Source of the DNA: Vicia villosa
Taxonomy: Eukaryota > Streptophyta > Magnoliopsida > Fabales > Fabaceae
Reading direction: 5' to 3'
Length of the DNA stretch: 64,000 nucleotides
NCBI RefSeq assembly: GCF_029867415.1
Contig: NC_081181.1
Coordinates: forward strand, 123,385,042-123,449,041
The notes under the pieces are model-generated. The model was not told where the DNA came from, searched no databases, and saw only the letters and a program-made list of their open reading frames with translations. This document shows positions 44,562 to 54,886 of the stretch, piece after piece; position 1 is the stretch's first letter, and every line of letters starts with the position of its first letter. The position numbers and the translations under genes were made by a program.

Positions 44562-45769
44562 TGTTAGAACAAGATTTGTTCTGATCAATTATCTTAGTTT
44601 TGATGATAACAATAATATGAATTTTGCTTAAGATAATATGGTACTCTAATCCAATGCAATTTCCCTTTCAGGAAATATATAAAGAGTACGCATAATTCAG
44701 CGCTCAGAAGCTTTGTCTCAAGGGTTCAGCATGCAACATCAGAACATGGTCTGGCAAGACATCAGAAGATGGTCGAAGCAGAATCAGAACATGGGTCTAT
44801 GGAAGCATCAGAAGAACATGAGATCAGAAGCACTGAAGCTCAGAAGATGGTATCACGCTCAGAAGCACTTCAAGGTCAGAAGATCAGAAGATGCTATGCA
44901 CCAAGCTGTTTGACTCTGATGATATTCAAACGTTGTATTCACAAACATCAGATCAGAAGAAAGTACAAGTGGCAAGCTACGCTGACTGACAAAAGGAACG
45001 TTAAAAGCTACTAAAGGCTACGTCAGTAGACACAGCGTGAACAAGGCTCGAGGTAGTTGACAAAAGCGTATAACATTAAATGCGATGCTGTACGGAACAC
45101 GCAAAGCATTAAATGCATTCAACGGTCATCTTCTCCAACGCCTATAAATATGAAGTTCTGATGAGAAGCAAGGTTAACGATCCTGAACAATATAATTCAA
45201 ATTAACTTGCTGAAACTCTGTTCAAATCTAAACTCAGAATCTTCATCTTCATCAAAGCTCACTACATTGCTTTTGTAATATATTAGTGAGATTAAGCTTA
45301 AACGATTAAGAGAAATATCACAGTTGTGATTATCGCTTTCAAGAAGCATTTGTAATACTCTTAGATTGATTACATTAAGTTGTAAGGAACTAGAGTGATC
45401 GTGTGGATCAGAATACTCTAGGAAGTCTTAGGAGTGAACTAAGCAGATTGTAACTAGAGTGATCGTGTTGATCAGTAGACTCTAGAAAAGTCTTAGAGGG
45501 TATCTAAGCAGTTGTTCCTGGAGTGATCAGTGTGTGATCAGAAGACTCTGGAAGACTTAGTTGCTGACTAAGTGGAAAACCATTGTAATCCGTGCGATTA
45601 GTGGATTAAATCCTCAGTTGAGGTAAATCATCTCTGCGGGGGTGGACTGGAGTAGTTTAGTTAACAACGAACCAGGATAAAAATAACTGTGCAATTTATT
45701 TTTATCTGTCAAGTTTTTAAAGCTACACTTATTCAAACCCCCCCTTTCTAAGTGTTTTTCTATCCTTCA
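44562..45769 (+). repeat. Element B 5' LTR
   Basis: It starts TGTTAGAACAAGATTTGTTC and ends TATCCTTCA. It is rich in CAGAAG/ATCAGAAG motifs (eight between 44700 and 44910). A TATAAATA box lies at 45143-45150. The ORFs at 44713-45014 recur identically in the 3' LTR and are not genes. Confidence 0.95.
45143..45150 (+). promoter_or_regulatory. TATA box of element B
   Basis: TATAAATA lies about 580 bp into the LTR; the same box is in the 3' LTR at 53509-53516. The transcript start is inferred to lie about 30 nt downstream. Confidence 0.6.
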
Positions 45770-45770
45770 A

Positions 45771-45783
45771 TTGGCATCAGAGC
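45771..45783 (+). other. Element B primer-binding site
   Basis: TTGGCATCAGAGC starts 1 nt after the LTR end. It differs by one base from the standard TGGTATCAGAGC tRNA-iMet site. Confidence 0.8.
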
Positions 45784-45855
45784 GCCGGTTCTAAGGTGCA
45801 AGCACTTAACCGTGTTTAGAAAAGATTCAGGAAGAGAAAAACGCTTCAGTAAAAG

Positions 45856-47781
45856 ATGGTTGATGAAAGTGAAAAGTCTACACCTACACCTGCATCTACA
45901 TCTGGCTCTGCTGAGCAATACAACGGTAACAATGGTTATACTAGACCGCCGGTATTTGATGGTGAAAACTTTGAATACTGGAAAGATAAACTGGAAAGTT
46001 ACTTTCTGGGTCTAGATGGTGATCTATGGGATCTTCTGATGGATGGTTACAAACATCCCGTAAATGCCAGAGGCGTAAAGCTGACAAGGCAAGAAATGGA
46101 TGATGATCAGAAAAAGCTTTTCAGGAATCATCATAAATGCATAACTGTTTTGCTGAATGCTATCTCTCATGCTGAGTATGAGAAGATATCTAACAGGGAA
46201 ACGGCCTATGACATATATGAGTCCTTGAAAATGACTCATGAAGGAAATGCTCAAGTCAAGGAGACTAAAGCTCTAGCTTTAATCCAGAAGTATGAAGCCT
46301 TCAAGATGGAGGATGATGAAGACATTGAAAAGATGTTTTCAAGATTTCAAACTCTTACTGCTGGATTGAGAGTTCTTGACAAGGGATACACCAAGGCTGA
46401 TCACGTAAAGAAGATCATCAGAAGCTTACCCAGAAGATGGGGTCCTATGGTGACTGCATTCAAGATTGCAAAGAATCTGAATGAAGTTTCTCTGGAAGAG
46501 CTTATCAGTGCCTTGAGGAGTCATGAAATAGAGCTGGACGCAAATGAGCCTCAAAAGAAAGGTAAGTCTATTGCATTAAAATCCAATATCAAGAAATGCA
46601 CTAACGCTTTTCAGGCTAGAGAAGAAGATCCTGAAGAATCAGAATCTGAAGAAGAAGATGAACTGTCCTTAATCTCCAGAAGGCTAAATCAACTCTGGAA
46701 GACCAAGCAAAGGAAGTTCAGAGGCTTCAGAAGTTCAAAGAAATTTGAACGTGGAGAATCTTCTGATGACAGAAGATTTGACAAGAAGAAGGTCATGTGC
46801 TATGAATGCAATGAGCCTGGACACTACAAGAACGAATGTCCAAATCTTCAGAAGGAAAATCCCAAGAAGAAGTTTCATAAGAAGAAAGGTCTTATGGCAA
46901 CCTGGGATGAGTCAGAAGATGATTCAAACTCTGAAGATGAGCAGGCCAACTGTGCGCTGATGGCGACAGAAGATGACGGATCAGAATCTACATCAGAATC
47001 AGATTCTGAAGAGGTATTTTCTGAACTTACTAGAGATGAGTTAGTTTCCGGTCTAACTGAACTTCTGGAACTCAAGTCTCAGATTAGTCTCAAATACAAA
47101 AAGCTGAAAAAGCTGTTTGAATTTGAAACAAAGAAGCTTGAGTTGGAGAATTCTGAATTAAAAGAAAAACTTTTAAAATTATCCAATAATGTTGGATCTC
47201 CTTCTGATTCAGAAAAATCCATTCCTAGTCTAAACCATATTCTGAAAGAATATGATTTAAGCTTCAGGAAGTTCTTATCTAGAAGTATTGGCAGAAGTCA
47301 GCTAGCTTCTATGATATATGCTGTGTCTGGAAACAAAAGAGTTGGCATTGGTTTTGAGGGTGAAACCCCATACAAACTTGAACCTGTTGATGAAATGAAA
47401 ATCACATACAAGCCATTGTATGATCAGTTCAAGTATGGCCACTCCCATGATATTAGGCACACTTCACATGCTCAAAGTTTTCACATAACACACAACAAAA
47501 AGCATGTGACACAACCTAGGAAATATCATGAAACTCACATTAAGAATTATCATGCTGTTCCTCCTATTGCTTACAATATTAAACCCAAGTTCAATCAGAA
47601 CTTGAGAAAATCTAACAAGAAAGGACCCAAGAAAATGTGGGTACCTAAGGATAAGATTATTCCTATTGCAGATATCCTTGACTGCAAAAAGGACAAAGCA
47701 CAACATGTCATGGTACCTGGACTCTGGATGCTCGCGACACATGACAGGAAGAAGGTCTATGTTCCAAGACCTGGTGCTTAA
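45856..47781 (+). CDS. Element B Gag (SIRE type)
   Basis: Capsid and nucleocapsid protein of 641 residues from the ATG at 45856. It has a low-complexity Thr/Ser start, then the capsid domain (VFDGENFEYWKDKLESYFLG, KMTHEGNAQVKETKALALIQ, LPRRWGPMVTAFKIAKNL; about residues 35-225), an acidic stretch (EEDPEESESEEEDELSL), a zinc knuckle (CYECNEPGHYKNEC, about residues 315-328), acidic and coiled-coil segments (VFSELTRDELVSGLTEL to LKEKLLKLS) and a basic tail. The last ~35 codons overlap the start of pol in another frame, and GLWMLATHDRKK is the out-of-frame reading of the protease site. Confidence 0.92.
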   Translation: MVDESEKSTPTPASTSGSAEQYNGNNGYTRPPVFDGENFEYWKDKLESYFLGLDGDLWDLLMDGYKHPVNARGVKLTRQEMDDDQKKLFRNHHKCITVLLNAISHAEYEKISNRETAYDIYESLKMTHEGNAQVKETKALALIQKYEAFKMEDDEDIEKMFSRFQTLTAGLRVLDKGYTKADHVKKIIRSLPRRWGPMVTAFKIAKNLNEVSLEELISALRSHEIELDANEPQKKGKSIALKSNIKKCTNAFQAREEDPEESESEEEDELSLISRRLNQLWKTKQRKFRGFRSSKKFERGESSDDRRFDKKKVMCYECNEPGHYKNECPNLQKENPKKKFHKKKGLMATWDESEDDSNSEDEQANCALMATEDDGSESTSESDSEEVFSELTRDELVSGLTELLELKSQISLKYKKLKKLFEFETKKLELENSELKEKLLKLSNNVGSPSDSEKSIPSLNHILKEYDLSFRKFLSRSIGRSQLASMIYAVSGNKRVGIGFEGETPYKLEPVDEMKITYKPLYDQFKYGHSHDIRHTSHAQSFHITHNKKHVTQPRKYHETHIKNYHAVPPIAYNIKPKFNQNLRKSNKKGPKKMWVPKDKIIPIADILDCKKDKAQHVMVPGLWMLATHDRKKVYVPRPGA

Positions 47782-50700
47782 GTCTGGAGGAGAAGTCAAG
47801 TTTGGAGGAGATCAGAAGGGCAAGATAATTGGCTCTGGAACTATAAAGTCTGGTAACTCTCCTTCCATTTCTAATGTACTTCTTGTAGAAGGATTAACAC
47901 ATAACCTCTTATCTATCAGTCAATTGAGTGACAATGGTTATGATATAATCTTTAATCAAGAGTCTTGCAAGGCTGTAAATCAGAAGGATGGCTCAATCCT
48001 ATTTACAGGCAAGAGGAAGAACAACATTTATAAGACAGATCTGCAAGATCTTATGAGTCAGAAGGTGACTTGTCTTATGTCTGTTTCTGAAGAGCAGTGG
48101 GTCTGGCACAGAAGATTAGGTCATGCTAGTTTGAGAAAGATTTCTCAGATTAACAAACTGAATCTGGTCAGAGGACTCCCTAATCTGAAATTCAAATCAG
48201 ATGCTCTTTGTGAAGCATGTCAGAAGGGCAAGTTCTCCAAACCTGCATTCAAGTCCAAGAATGTTGTTTCTACCTCAAGGCCATTAGAACTCTTGCACAT
48301 TGATCTGTTTGGCCCAGTCAAAACAGCATCTGTCAGAGGGAAGAAATATGGATTAGTCATCGTAGATGATTATAGCCGCTGGACATGGGTAAAACTCTTG
48401 AAACACAAAGATGAGACTCATTCAGTGTTCTTTGATTTCTGCATTCAGATTCAATCTGAAAAAGAGTGTAAAATCATAAAGGTCAGAAGTGATCATGGTG
48501 GTGAATTTGAGAACAGATCCTTTGAAGAGTTCTTCAAAGAAAATGGTATTGCCCATGATTTCTCTTGTCCTAGAACTCCACAGCAAAATGGGGTTGTAGA
48601 ACGAAAGAATAGGACTCTGCAAGAAATGGCCAGAACCATGATCAATGAAACCAATATGGCTAAGCATTTCTGGGCAGAAGCAATAAACACTGCATGCTAT
48701 ATTCAGAATAGAATCTCTATCAGACCTATTCTAAATAAGACTCCTTATGAATTGTGGAAGAATAGAAAGCCCAACATTTCATATTTCCATCCTTTTGGAT
48801 GTGTATGCTTTATTCTGAACACTAAAGATCATCTTGGTAAGTTTGATTCCAAAGCACAAAAATGTTTCCTTCTTGGATATTCTGAACGCTCAAAAGGCTA
48901 CAGAGTATACAATACTGAAACATTGATTGTAGAAGAATCAATCAATATCAGGTTTGATGATAAGCTTGGTTCTGAAAAACCAAAGCAGTTTGATAATTTT
49001 GCAGATTGTGATATTGATATATCAGAAGTTGTTGAGCCAAGAAGCAACGCATCAGAAGCAGAGCTTCTCAGAAGCAAAGAATCTGAAGATCAAGTATCAG
49101 CTTCTCTGGAGGATCTAAGTATTTCTGAAGAACCATCTGTCAGAAGATCATCCAGACTTATCTCTGGTCATTCAGAAGATGTCATTCTTGGAAAGAAGGA
49201 TGATCCAATCAGAACAAGAGCATTCCTTAAGAACAATGCAGACTGTCAATTAGGTCTTGTATCTTTGATCGAGCCAACTTCTGTTGATCATGCTCTAGAA
49301 GATCCAGACTGGATAATTGCTATGCAAGAAGAACTGAATCAGTTTACAAGGAATGATGTTTGGGATCTTGTTCCTAGACCAGATGGATTCAATATAATTG
49401 GTACAAAATGGGTCTTCAGAAACAAGCTCAGTGAGAAAGGTGAAGTGGTAAGGAACAAAGCCAGACTGGTGGCTCAGGGTTATAGTCAGCAAGAAGGGAT
49501 TGATTATACAGAAACCTTTGCACCAGTGGCCAGGTTAGAATCTATTCGTCTATTAATTTCATTTGCCACTCAACATAACATCACTCTTTATCAGATGGAT
49601 GTCAAGAGTGCCTTCTTAAATGGTTATATAGATGAAGAAGTTTATGTCCATCAACCTCCTGGTTTTGAAGACTCTATGTCTCCTAATCATGTTTTTAAAC
49701 TTAAGAAATCATTGTATGGATTGAAACAGGCTCCCAGAGCTTGGTATGAACGCTTAAGTTCTTTCCTTCTGGATAATGGTTTCACTAGAGGAAAAGTGGA
49801 CACTACTCTCTTTTGTAAAACCTTTAAAAGGGATATTTTAATTTGTCAAATATATGTAGATGATATTATTTTTGGAACATCTAATGCTACACTTGGAAAG
49901 GAGTTTGCTAAGTCTATGCAGGCTGAGTTTGAAATGAGCATGATGGGAGAACTCAAGTATTTCCTTGGAATACAAATAAATCAAACATCAGAAGGAACGT
50001 ATGTTCATCAAACCAAGTATGTGAAGGAACTTCTGAAGAAGTTTAATCTTCTAGACTGCAAAGAAGCCAAAACTCCTATGCATCCAACATGCATCCTAGG
50101 TAAGGATGAGGTAAGTAAGAAGGTAGATCAGAAGTTATACAGAGGTATGATTGGATCTCTTCTATATCTGACTGCTTCTAGACCTGACATTCTGTTCAGT
50201 GTTTGTTTGTGTGCTAGATTCCAATCAGATCCTAGAGAATCTCATTTAACTGCTGTTAAGAGAATTCTAAGGTATCTGAAAGGTACTACTAATGTTGGCT
50301 TAGTTTACAGAAAATCTAAAGAATACAACTTAGTAGGATTCTGCGATGCTGACTATGCTGGAGACAGAATTGAAAGAAAAAGTACTTCAGGAAGTTGCCA
50401 ATTTCTTGGAAGTCATTTGATCTCTTGGTATAGCAAGAAGCAAGCAACTATTGCTCTATCAACAACAGAAGCAGAATATGTCGCTGCTGCTGGTTGTAGT
50501 ACACAGATGCTCTGGATGAAGAGTCAGTTAGAAGATTATCAGATATTTGAGAGTAACATTCCTATATTCTGTGATAATACTTCTGCTATATGTTTATCTA
50601 AGAATCCTATTCTTCATTCAAAAGCTAAACATATTGAGATTAAACATCATTTCATAAGGGACTATGTTCAGAAGGGTGTTATATCTTTAAACTTTGTTGA

Positions 50701-50800
50701 TACAGACCATCAATGGGCTGATATCTTTACAAAACCCCTGGCTGAAGATAGGTTTAAGTTCATTCTGAAGAACATCAGTATGGATTTATGCCCAGAATGA
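47666..50800 (+). CDS. Element B Pol: protease, integrase, RT, RNase H
   Basis: Open for 1044 codons from 47666 and somewhat further upstream, +1 relative to gag and with no clear own start, so expression by frameshift or another mechanism is implied. In order: aspartic protease ([13 protein letters not shown], residues 17-29); pre-integrase zinc domain (WHRRLGHASL, CEACQKGK); integrase core with Asp in LLHIDLFGPV, Asp in RSDHGGEFEN and Glu in NGVVERKNRTL; SIRE-type linker; RT with [26 protein letters not shown] and [11 protein letters not shown]; RNase H with FCDADYAGDRIERKSTSG, TTEAEYVAAAGC and CDNTSAICLSKNP. The copia order integrase-RT-RNase H is complete. It ends MDLCPE* at 50800. Confidence 0.95.
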   Translation: MQISLTAKRTKHNMSWYLDSGCSRHMTGRRSMFQDLVLKSGGEVKFGGDQKGKIIGSGTIKSGNSPSISNVLLVEGLTHNLLSISQLSDNGYDIIFNQESCKAVNQKDGSILFTGKRKNNIYKTDLQDLMSQKVTCLMSVSEEQWVWHRRLGHASLRKISQINKLNLVRGLPNLKFKSDALCEACQKGKFSKPAFKSKNVVSTSRPLELLHIDLFGPVKTASVRGKKYGLVIVDDYSRWTWVKLLKHKDETHSVFFDFCIQIQSEKECKIIKVRSDHGGEFENRSFEEFFKENGIAHDFSCPRTPQQNGVVERKNRTLQEMARTMINETNMAKHFWAEAINTACYIQNRISIRPILNKTPYELWKNRKPNISYFHPFGCVCFILNTKDHLGKFDSKAQKCFLLGYSERSKGYRVYNTETLIVEESINIRFDDKLGSEKPKQFDNFADCDIDISEVVEPRSNASEAELLRSKESEDQVSASLEDLSISEEPSVRRSSRLISGHSEDVILGKKDDPIRTRAFLKNNADCQLGLVSLIEPTSVDHALEDPDWIIAMQEELNQFTRNDVWDLVPRPDGFNIIGTKWVFRNKLSEKGEVVRNKARLVAQGYSQQEGIDYTETFAPVARLESIRLLISFATQHNITLYQMDVKSAFLNGYIDEEVYVHQPPGFEDSMSPNHVFKLKKSLYGLKQAPRAWYERLSSFLLDNGFTRGKVDTTLFCKTFKRDILICQIYVDDIIFGTSNATLGKEFAKSMQAEFEMSMMGELKYFLGIQINQTSEGTYVHQTKYVKELLKKFNLLDCKEAKTPMHPTCILGKDEVSKKVDQKLYRGMIGSLLYLTASRPDILFSVCLCARFQSDPRESHLTAVKRILRYLKGTTNVGLVYRKSKEYNLVGFCDADYAGDRIERKSTSGSCQFLGSHLISWYSKKQATIALSTTEAEYVAAAGCSTQMLWMKSQLEDYQIFESNIPIFCDNTSAICLSKNPILHSKAKHIEIKHHFIRDYVQKGVISLNFVDTDHQWADIFTKPLAEDRFKFILKNISMDLCPE

Positions 50801-52380
50801 GAAGATGAGAAGTTCTCATGTATGAGTATCTTCTGAAATGAAAATGGATTATTTTTTATATCAGAAGTTCTGATTGAAATCTTTTAGAAATTATGATTCG
50901 GTTATTACTAACGTTTCATTGTCTAAGTTGATTCAGAACCTCTTTTAAAGCAAAACAGCTGTTACGTTTTATCTCGGGATGGTAAACCTGTCGTTACTAT
51001 TCATGGATAAACGTGCATGCAGTTGAAGGGACGCCGACCATAGGTAACTGTGCCAGTCACCTCATTTGTCTTTATTATCTCTCCTCACGTCACGTAACAT
51101 TAAATGCTATTCATCATTCGTTTCATTTTATTTTCTTTTAAATACTCTTCAAACTCTTCTCTTTCCCTCTCATCTTTCTCTATCTCCTTGCATTCCTCAT
51201 CAAGTTTTTCTCTCTCTCTCTTCCGTTCTCGTCTCCTGTTCAAACAATTTTTTAAAAAAAAAAAAAAAAATCCTAGCTCAAACCTAGCGTTCACCCTAAG
51301 CCTGTTGAAGATCTATGACTCAAAGGCGACAGATCTCTGCATATCTCGGGATGGCTCTCCTAATACCTCTCAAGTCAGACCTCTTCTTTGATGTTGTTAT
51401 CAACTTTCACCCAAAGACAGAAGACTTTCTTGAGTTATGGGAGGAGGTTAAGAATGATATTCTTGACTTCTATGTTGAGGGAAAGCCCCGTTTGCAACAT
51501 TAGCTCTCTGTCTGTGAACTGTCCCTCTCTTCCTCTTTGGTCACTTGGATCTCTCCTACAGTGGAGGTTCTAGTCTGGAAGACAAGAGTCCACAGGGATT
51601 CTTGATGGGTTGACACTGAGCGTGTCCTGCTAGGGTGCTGTTTTTAATTTTTGTAGTCATTTCCTCTTGGGATGACTTTTTATGTATTTGCTAGGAATGT
51701 TTCTCATCTTGTTAAACATAGGAACTTCTTGTAATATCTTTTGATTATCAATGAAAAGTTTCTTTGCTTTTACATTCCAGTGATTTTATTTGTCGTTTTA
51801 TGCATCTGAATCTTTTGAAATATTCTTTTTGATGTTATGACAAAAAGGGGGAGAAGATAAATGATAAATGATTTGATTAATCTATCAGTTGCTGGGTAAA
51901 GCTCCCACACATTCACTAACAAGAACTGCAAGTTCTATATGGTTTAAGTGTTTTGCAGGTATAAAGAAGTGAAGAGAATCTTCAAAGCAAACACAGAAGC
52001 AAAACCATGGAAACTGAAGCAAGCCGAGTGCTGTCAAGCTTCAGAGATCAGAAGCAAGAAAGAAGAATGAATCAGAAGCACTGATAATAGAATTTGATCC
52101 ATATTTGTCTATTTGATTTGACAAAATTCTATTTGCTCTGATATATTGTTTGCTCTGATACATATAATGTTATGGATCTGATACATATAATGTGTTCAAA
52201 CATATATTTTATGTTCTAACTCGTTCATGCTGACTTTTGTCGTTTAGTTTTTGTTCTGTAACATTTCAGGATGTAGAGATGCTCAGATGATGCTCTGGTA
52301 CATTCAACAATGTTCTGATACAAATCTAGCATGAAGTGATGTTGGTAGAAATTCAAAGCTCTGAAGCTATCCGAGGGAAG
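50801..52380 (+). other. Element B post-pol region: promoter-like stretch and short ORF, no env
   Basis: Some SIRE elements carry an env-like gene here, but no such protein is visible. Instead a TTTTAAATACTCTTC box (about 51134), a C/T-rich leader-like stretch, an A16-type run (about 51254-51270) and a 62-codon frame (51315-51503; MTQRRQISAYLGMALLIPLK, FLELWEEVKNDILDFYVEGK) occur, followed by GT-rich sequence. This looks like a piece of a transcribed gene or a decayed ORF. I do not recognise the protein. Confidence 0.45.
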
Positions 52381-52701
52381 CAGAAATCAGAAGCTGTGAA
52401 TGTTCTAAAGATCCAGAAAACTCAAGTTCTGAAGCTGTCCTAAATGGAAGCAGAAATCAGAAGCTGTGAATGTTCAGAAGATCGAAGAAATTCAAGTTCT
52501 GAAGCTGTCCTGAATGGAAGCAGAAATCAGAAGCTGTGAATGTTCAGAAGATCAAAGAAATTCAAGTTCTGAAGCTGTCCTAGATGGAAGCAGGAATCAG
52601 AAGCTGTGAGTGTTCTAGGGATCTAAGGAAATTCTAGTTCTGAAGCTGTCCTATGGAAGCAGAAGTCAGAAGCTAAGAATTCTCTAAAGACAGAAGCTTA
52701 T
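52381..52701 (+). repeat. 70-bp minisatellite in element B
   Basis: Units start at 52381, 52451, 52521, 52591 and 52660 (partial) with CAGAAATCAGAAGCTGTGAA and end GAAGCTGTCCTxxATGGAAG. A further partial unit precedes 52381. Units differ by a few bases. Confidence 0.93.
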
Positions 52702-52763
52702 ATGATCGTCTCTACCGAAATAATCAGGGAAGTCTTTTATTAAAGTTCTTCGAGTATTTATTT

Positions 52764-52927
52764 CAGGGGGAGATTATTTATCTCAGGGGGAGATTGTTAA
52801 TCTCAGGGGGAGACATATTCATATGCTTATGCTATAGCTGTGTAATTTGTCTTTTGCCGTCTATTCTTTCTGATCGCAAATTCATATAATTTATATATGT
52901 TTTTGTCATTATCAAAAAGGGGGAGAT
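52764..52927 (+). other. Element B triple CAGGGGGAGA motif and true polypurine tract
   Basis: CAGGGGGAGA occurs at 52764, 52784 and 52804, exactly 20 bp apart. The second is followed by TTGTTA, copying the polypurine tract/LTR junction. The true tract AAAAAGGGGGAGAT at 52914-52927 abuts the 3' LTR. Confidence 0.85.
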
Positions 52928-54135
52928 TGTTAGAACAAGATTTGTTCTGATCAATTATCTTAGTTTTGATGATAACAATAATATGAATTTTGCTTAAGAT
53001 AATATGGTACTCTAATCCAATGCAATTTCCCTTTCAGGAAATATATAAAGAGTACGCATAATTCAGCGCTCAGAAGCTTTGTCTCAAGGGTTCAGCATGC
53101 AACATCAGAACATGGTCTGGCAAGACATCAGAAGATGGTCGAAGCAGAATCAGAACATGGGTCTATGGAAGCATCAGAAGAACATGAGATCAGAAGCACT
53201 GAAGCTCAGAAGATGGTATCACGCTCAGAAGCACTTCAAGGTCAGAAGATCAGAAGATGCTATGCACCAAGCTGTTTGACTCTGATGATATTCAAACGTT
53301 GTATTCACAAACATCAGATCAGAAGAAAGTACAAGTGGCAAGCTACGCTGACTGACAAAAGGAACGTTAAAAGCTACTAAAGGCTACGTCAGTAGACACA
53401 GCGTGAACAAGGCTCGAGGTAGTTGACAAAAGCGTATAACATTAAATGCGATGCTGTACGGAACACGCAAAGCATTAAATGCATTCAACGGTCATCTTCT
53501 CCAACGCCTATAAATATGAAGTTCTGATGAGAAGCAAGGTTAACGATCCTGAACAATATAATTCAAATTAACTTGCTGAAACTCTGTTCAAATCTAAACT
53601 CAGAATCTTCATCTTCATCAAAGCTCACTACATTGCTTTTGTAATATATTAGTGAGATTAAGCTTAAACGATTAAGAGAAATATCACAGTTGTGATTATC
53701 GCTTTCAAGAAGCATTTGTAATACTCTTAGATTGATTACATTAAGTTGTAAGGAACTAGAGTGATCGTGTGGATCAGAATACTCTAGGAAGTCTTAGGAG
53801 TGAACTAAGCAGATTGTAACTAGAGTGATCGTGTTGATCAGTAGACTCTAGAAAAGTCTTAGAGGGTATCTAAGCAGTTGTTCCTGGAGTGATCAGTGTG
53901 TGATCAGAAGACTCTGGAAGACTTAGTTGCTGACTAAGTGGAAAACCATTGTAATCCGTGCGATTAGTGGATTAAATCCTCAGTTGAGGTAAATCATCTC
54001 TGCGGGGGTGGACTGGAGTAGTTTAGTTAACAACGAACCAGGATAAAAATAACTGTGCAATTTATTTTTATCTGTCAAGTTTTTAAAGCTACACTTATTC
54101 AAACCCCCCCTTTCTAAGTGTTTTTCTATCCTTCA
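52928..54135 (+). repeat. Element B 3' LTR
   Basis: 1208 bp, the same length as the 5' LTR, with no difference found by eye. It is followed by the ATAGT target duplication and the interrupted copia RT. Confidence 0.95.
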
Positions 54136-54886
54136 ATAGTCAGTTAAGGATTTTCTAGTATCGGAAAATCTAGGCCAATCAAAATCAGTAAACCCTACCA
54201 ATTTCAATGAACTGGATGTAGAAAAAAGTAAACTTGTACCAGGAATAGACTTGAGATATCTCAAAACATGATTTGCAGCATGAAAGTGGGGCATTCGAGG
54301 TTGAGACATGTATTGACTCAAATGTTTCACTGCATATGAAATATTAGGTATAGAGTTGGTCAAGTAAAACAAACGACCAATTAATCTCTTGTAAGAAGCA
54401 AGGTCTTCCAATAAAGGGCCCTCATGAATAGAAAGTTTGAGATTTAGATCAAAAGGAACTGAGGATGGCTTAGCTGCAAGGACACTAGCATCCTGCAACA
54501 GTTCAAGATTATATTTTCTTTGATTAAAAAAAATTCCATCAGTGGACCTAGCAATCTCAAGACCAAGGAAGTATCTCAATTGTCCAAAATCTTTAATCTT
54601 GAACTGTTGGTCCAAAAAGTGTTTTACCTATTTAATTTCTGTAAGAGAATTTTTTTGTAATACTATATCATCAACATAAACTAGTAAGGCAGTAGAGTTC
54701 TGTGAGTTAGATTTGACATATAACGAGTGATCAGCTAAAGACTGATGATAGCAAAGAGAAATTAGGAATGCATACAATTTTGAGTACCACCGTCTGCTGG
54801 TTTGTTTTAAGCCATATAATGACTTCTATAATTTGCAAACTTTGGAAGAATTGACACCAGATAAGCCAGGTGGAAGATGCATTTGT
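54136..54886 (-). pseudogene. Old copia reverse transcriptase fragment
   Basis: On the minus strand the sequence runs from the PPGLSGVNSSKVC-like segment (about 54840-54880) through the catalytic YVDD region (about 54670-54690, disrupted nearby by stops and frame changes) to the open frame at 54133-54615: KDFGQLRYFLGLEIARS, YKRLIGRLFYLTNSIPNISY and FDWPRFSDTRKS. It continues in the RNase H piece at 44143-44561. The N-terminal side is cut at about 54886 by the repeats that follow. Confidence 0.85.

Larger units (their letters stand above)
44562..54135 (+). mobile_element. SIRE/Maximus-lineage copia element B, full length, very recent
   Basis: 9574 bp with two 1208-bp LTRs in which I find no difference, and a perfect target duplication ATAGT (44557-44561 and 54136-54140). 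Gag and pol are both uninterrupted with all catalytic motifs visible. Primer site, polypurine tract and TATA box are intact. It lies inside the old minus-strand copia, splitting RT from RNase H. It is the best candidate in the window for a mobile element, subject to the gag-pol frame question. Confidence 0.95.

Noticed and set aside
44713..45014. Two ORFs in the element B LTR, identical at 53079-53380
   Set aside because: They lie inside LTRs and reflect the CAGAAG-rich sequence.
50801..52380. Envelope-like gene in element B
   Set aside because: No long ORF, signal peptide or membrane segment is visible.
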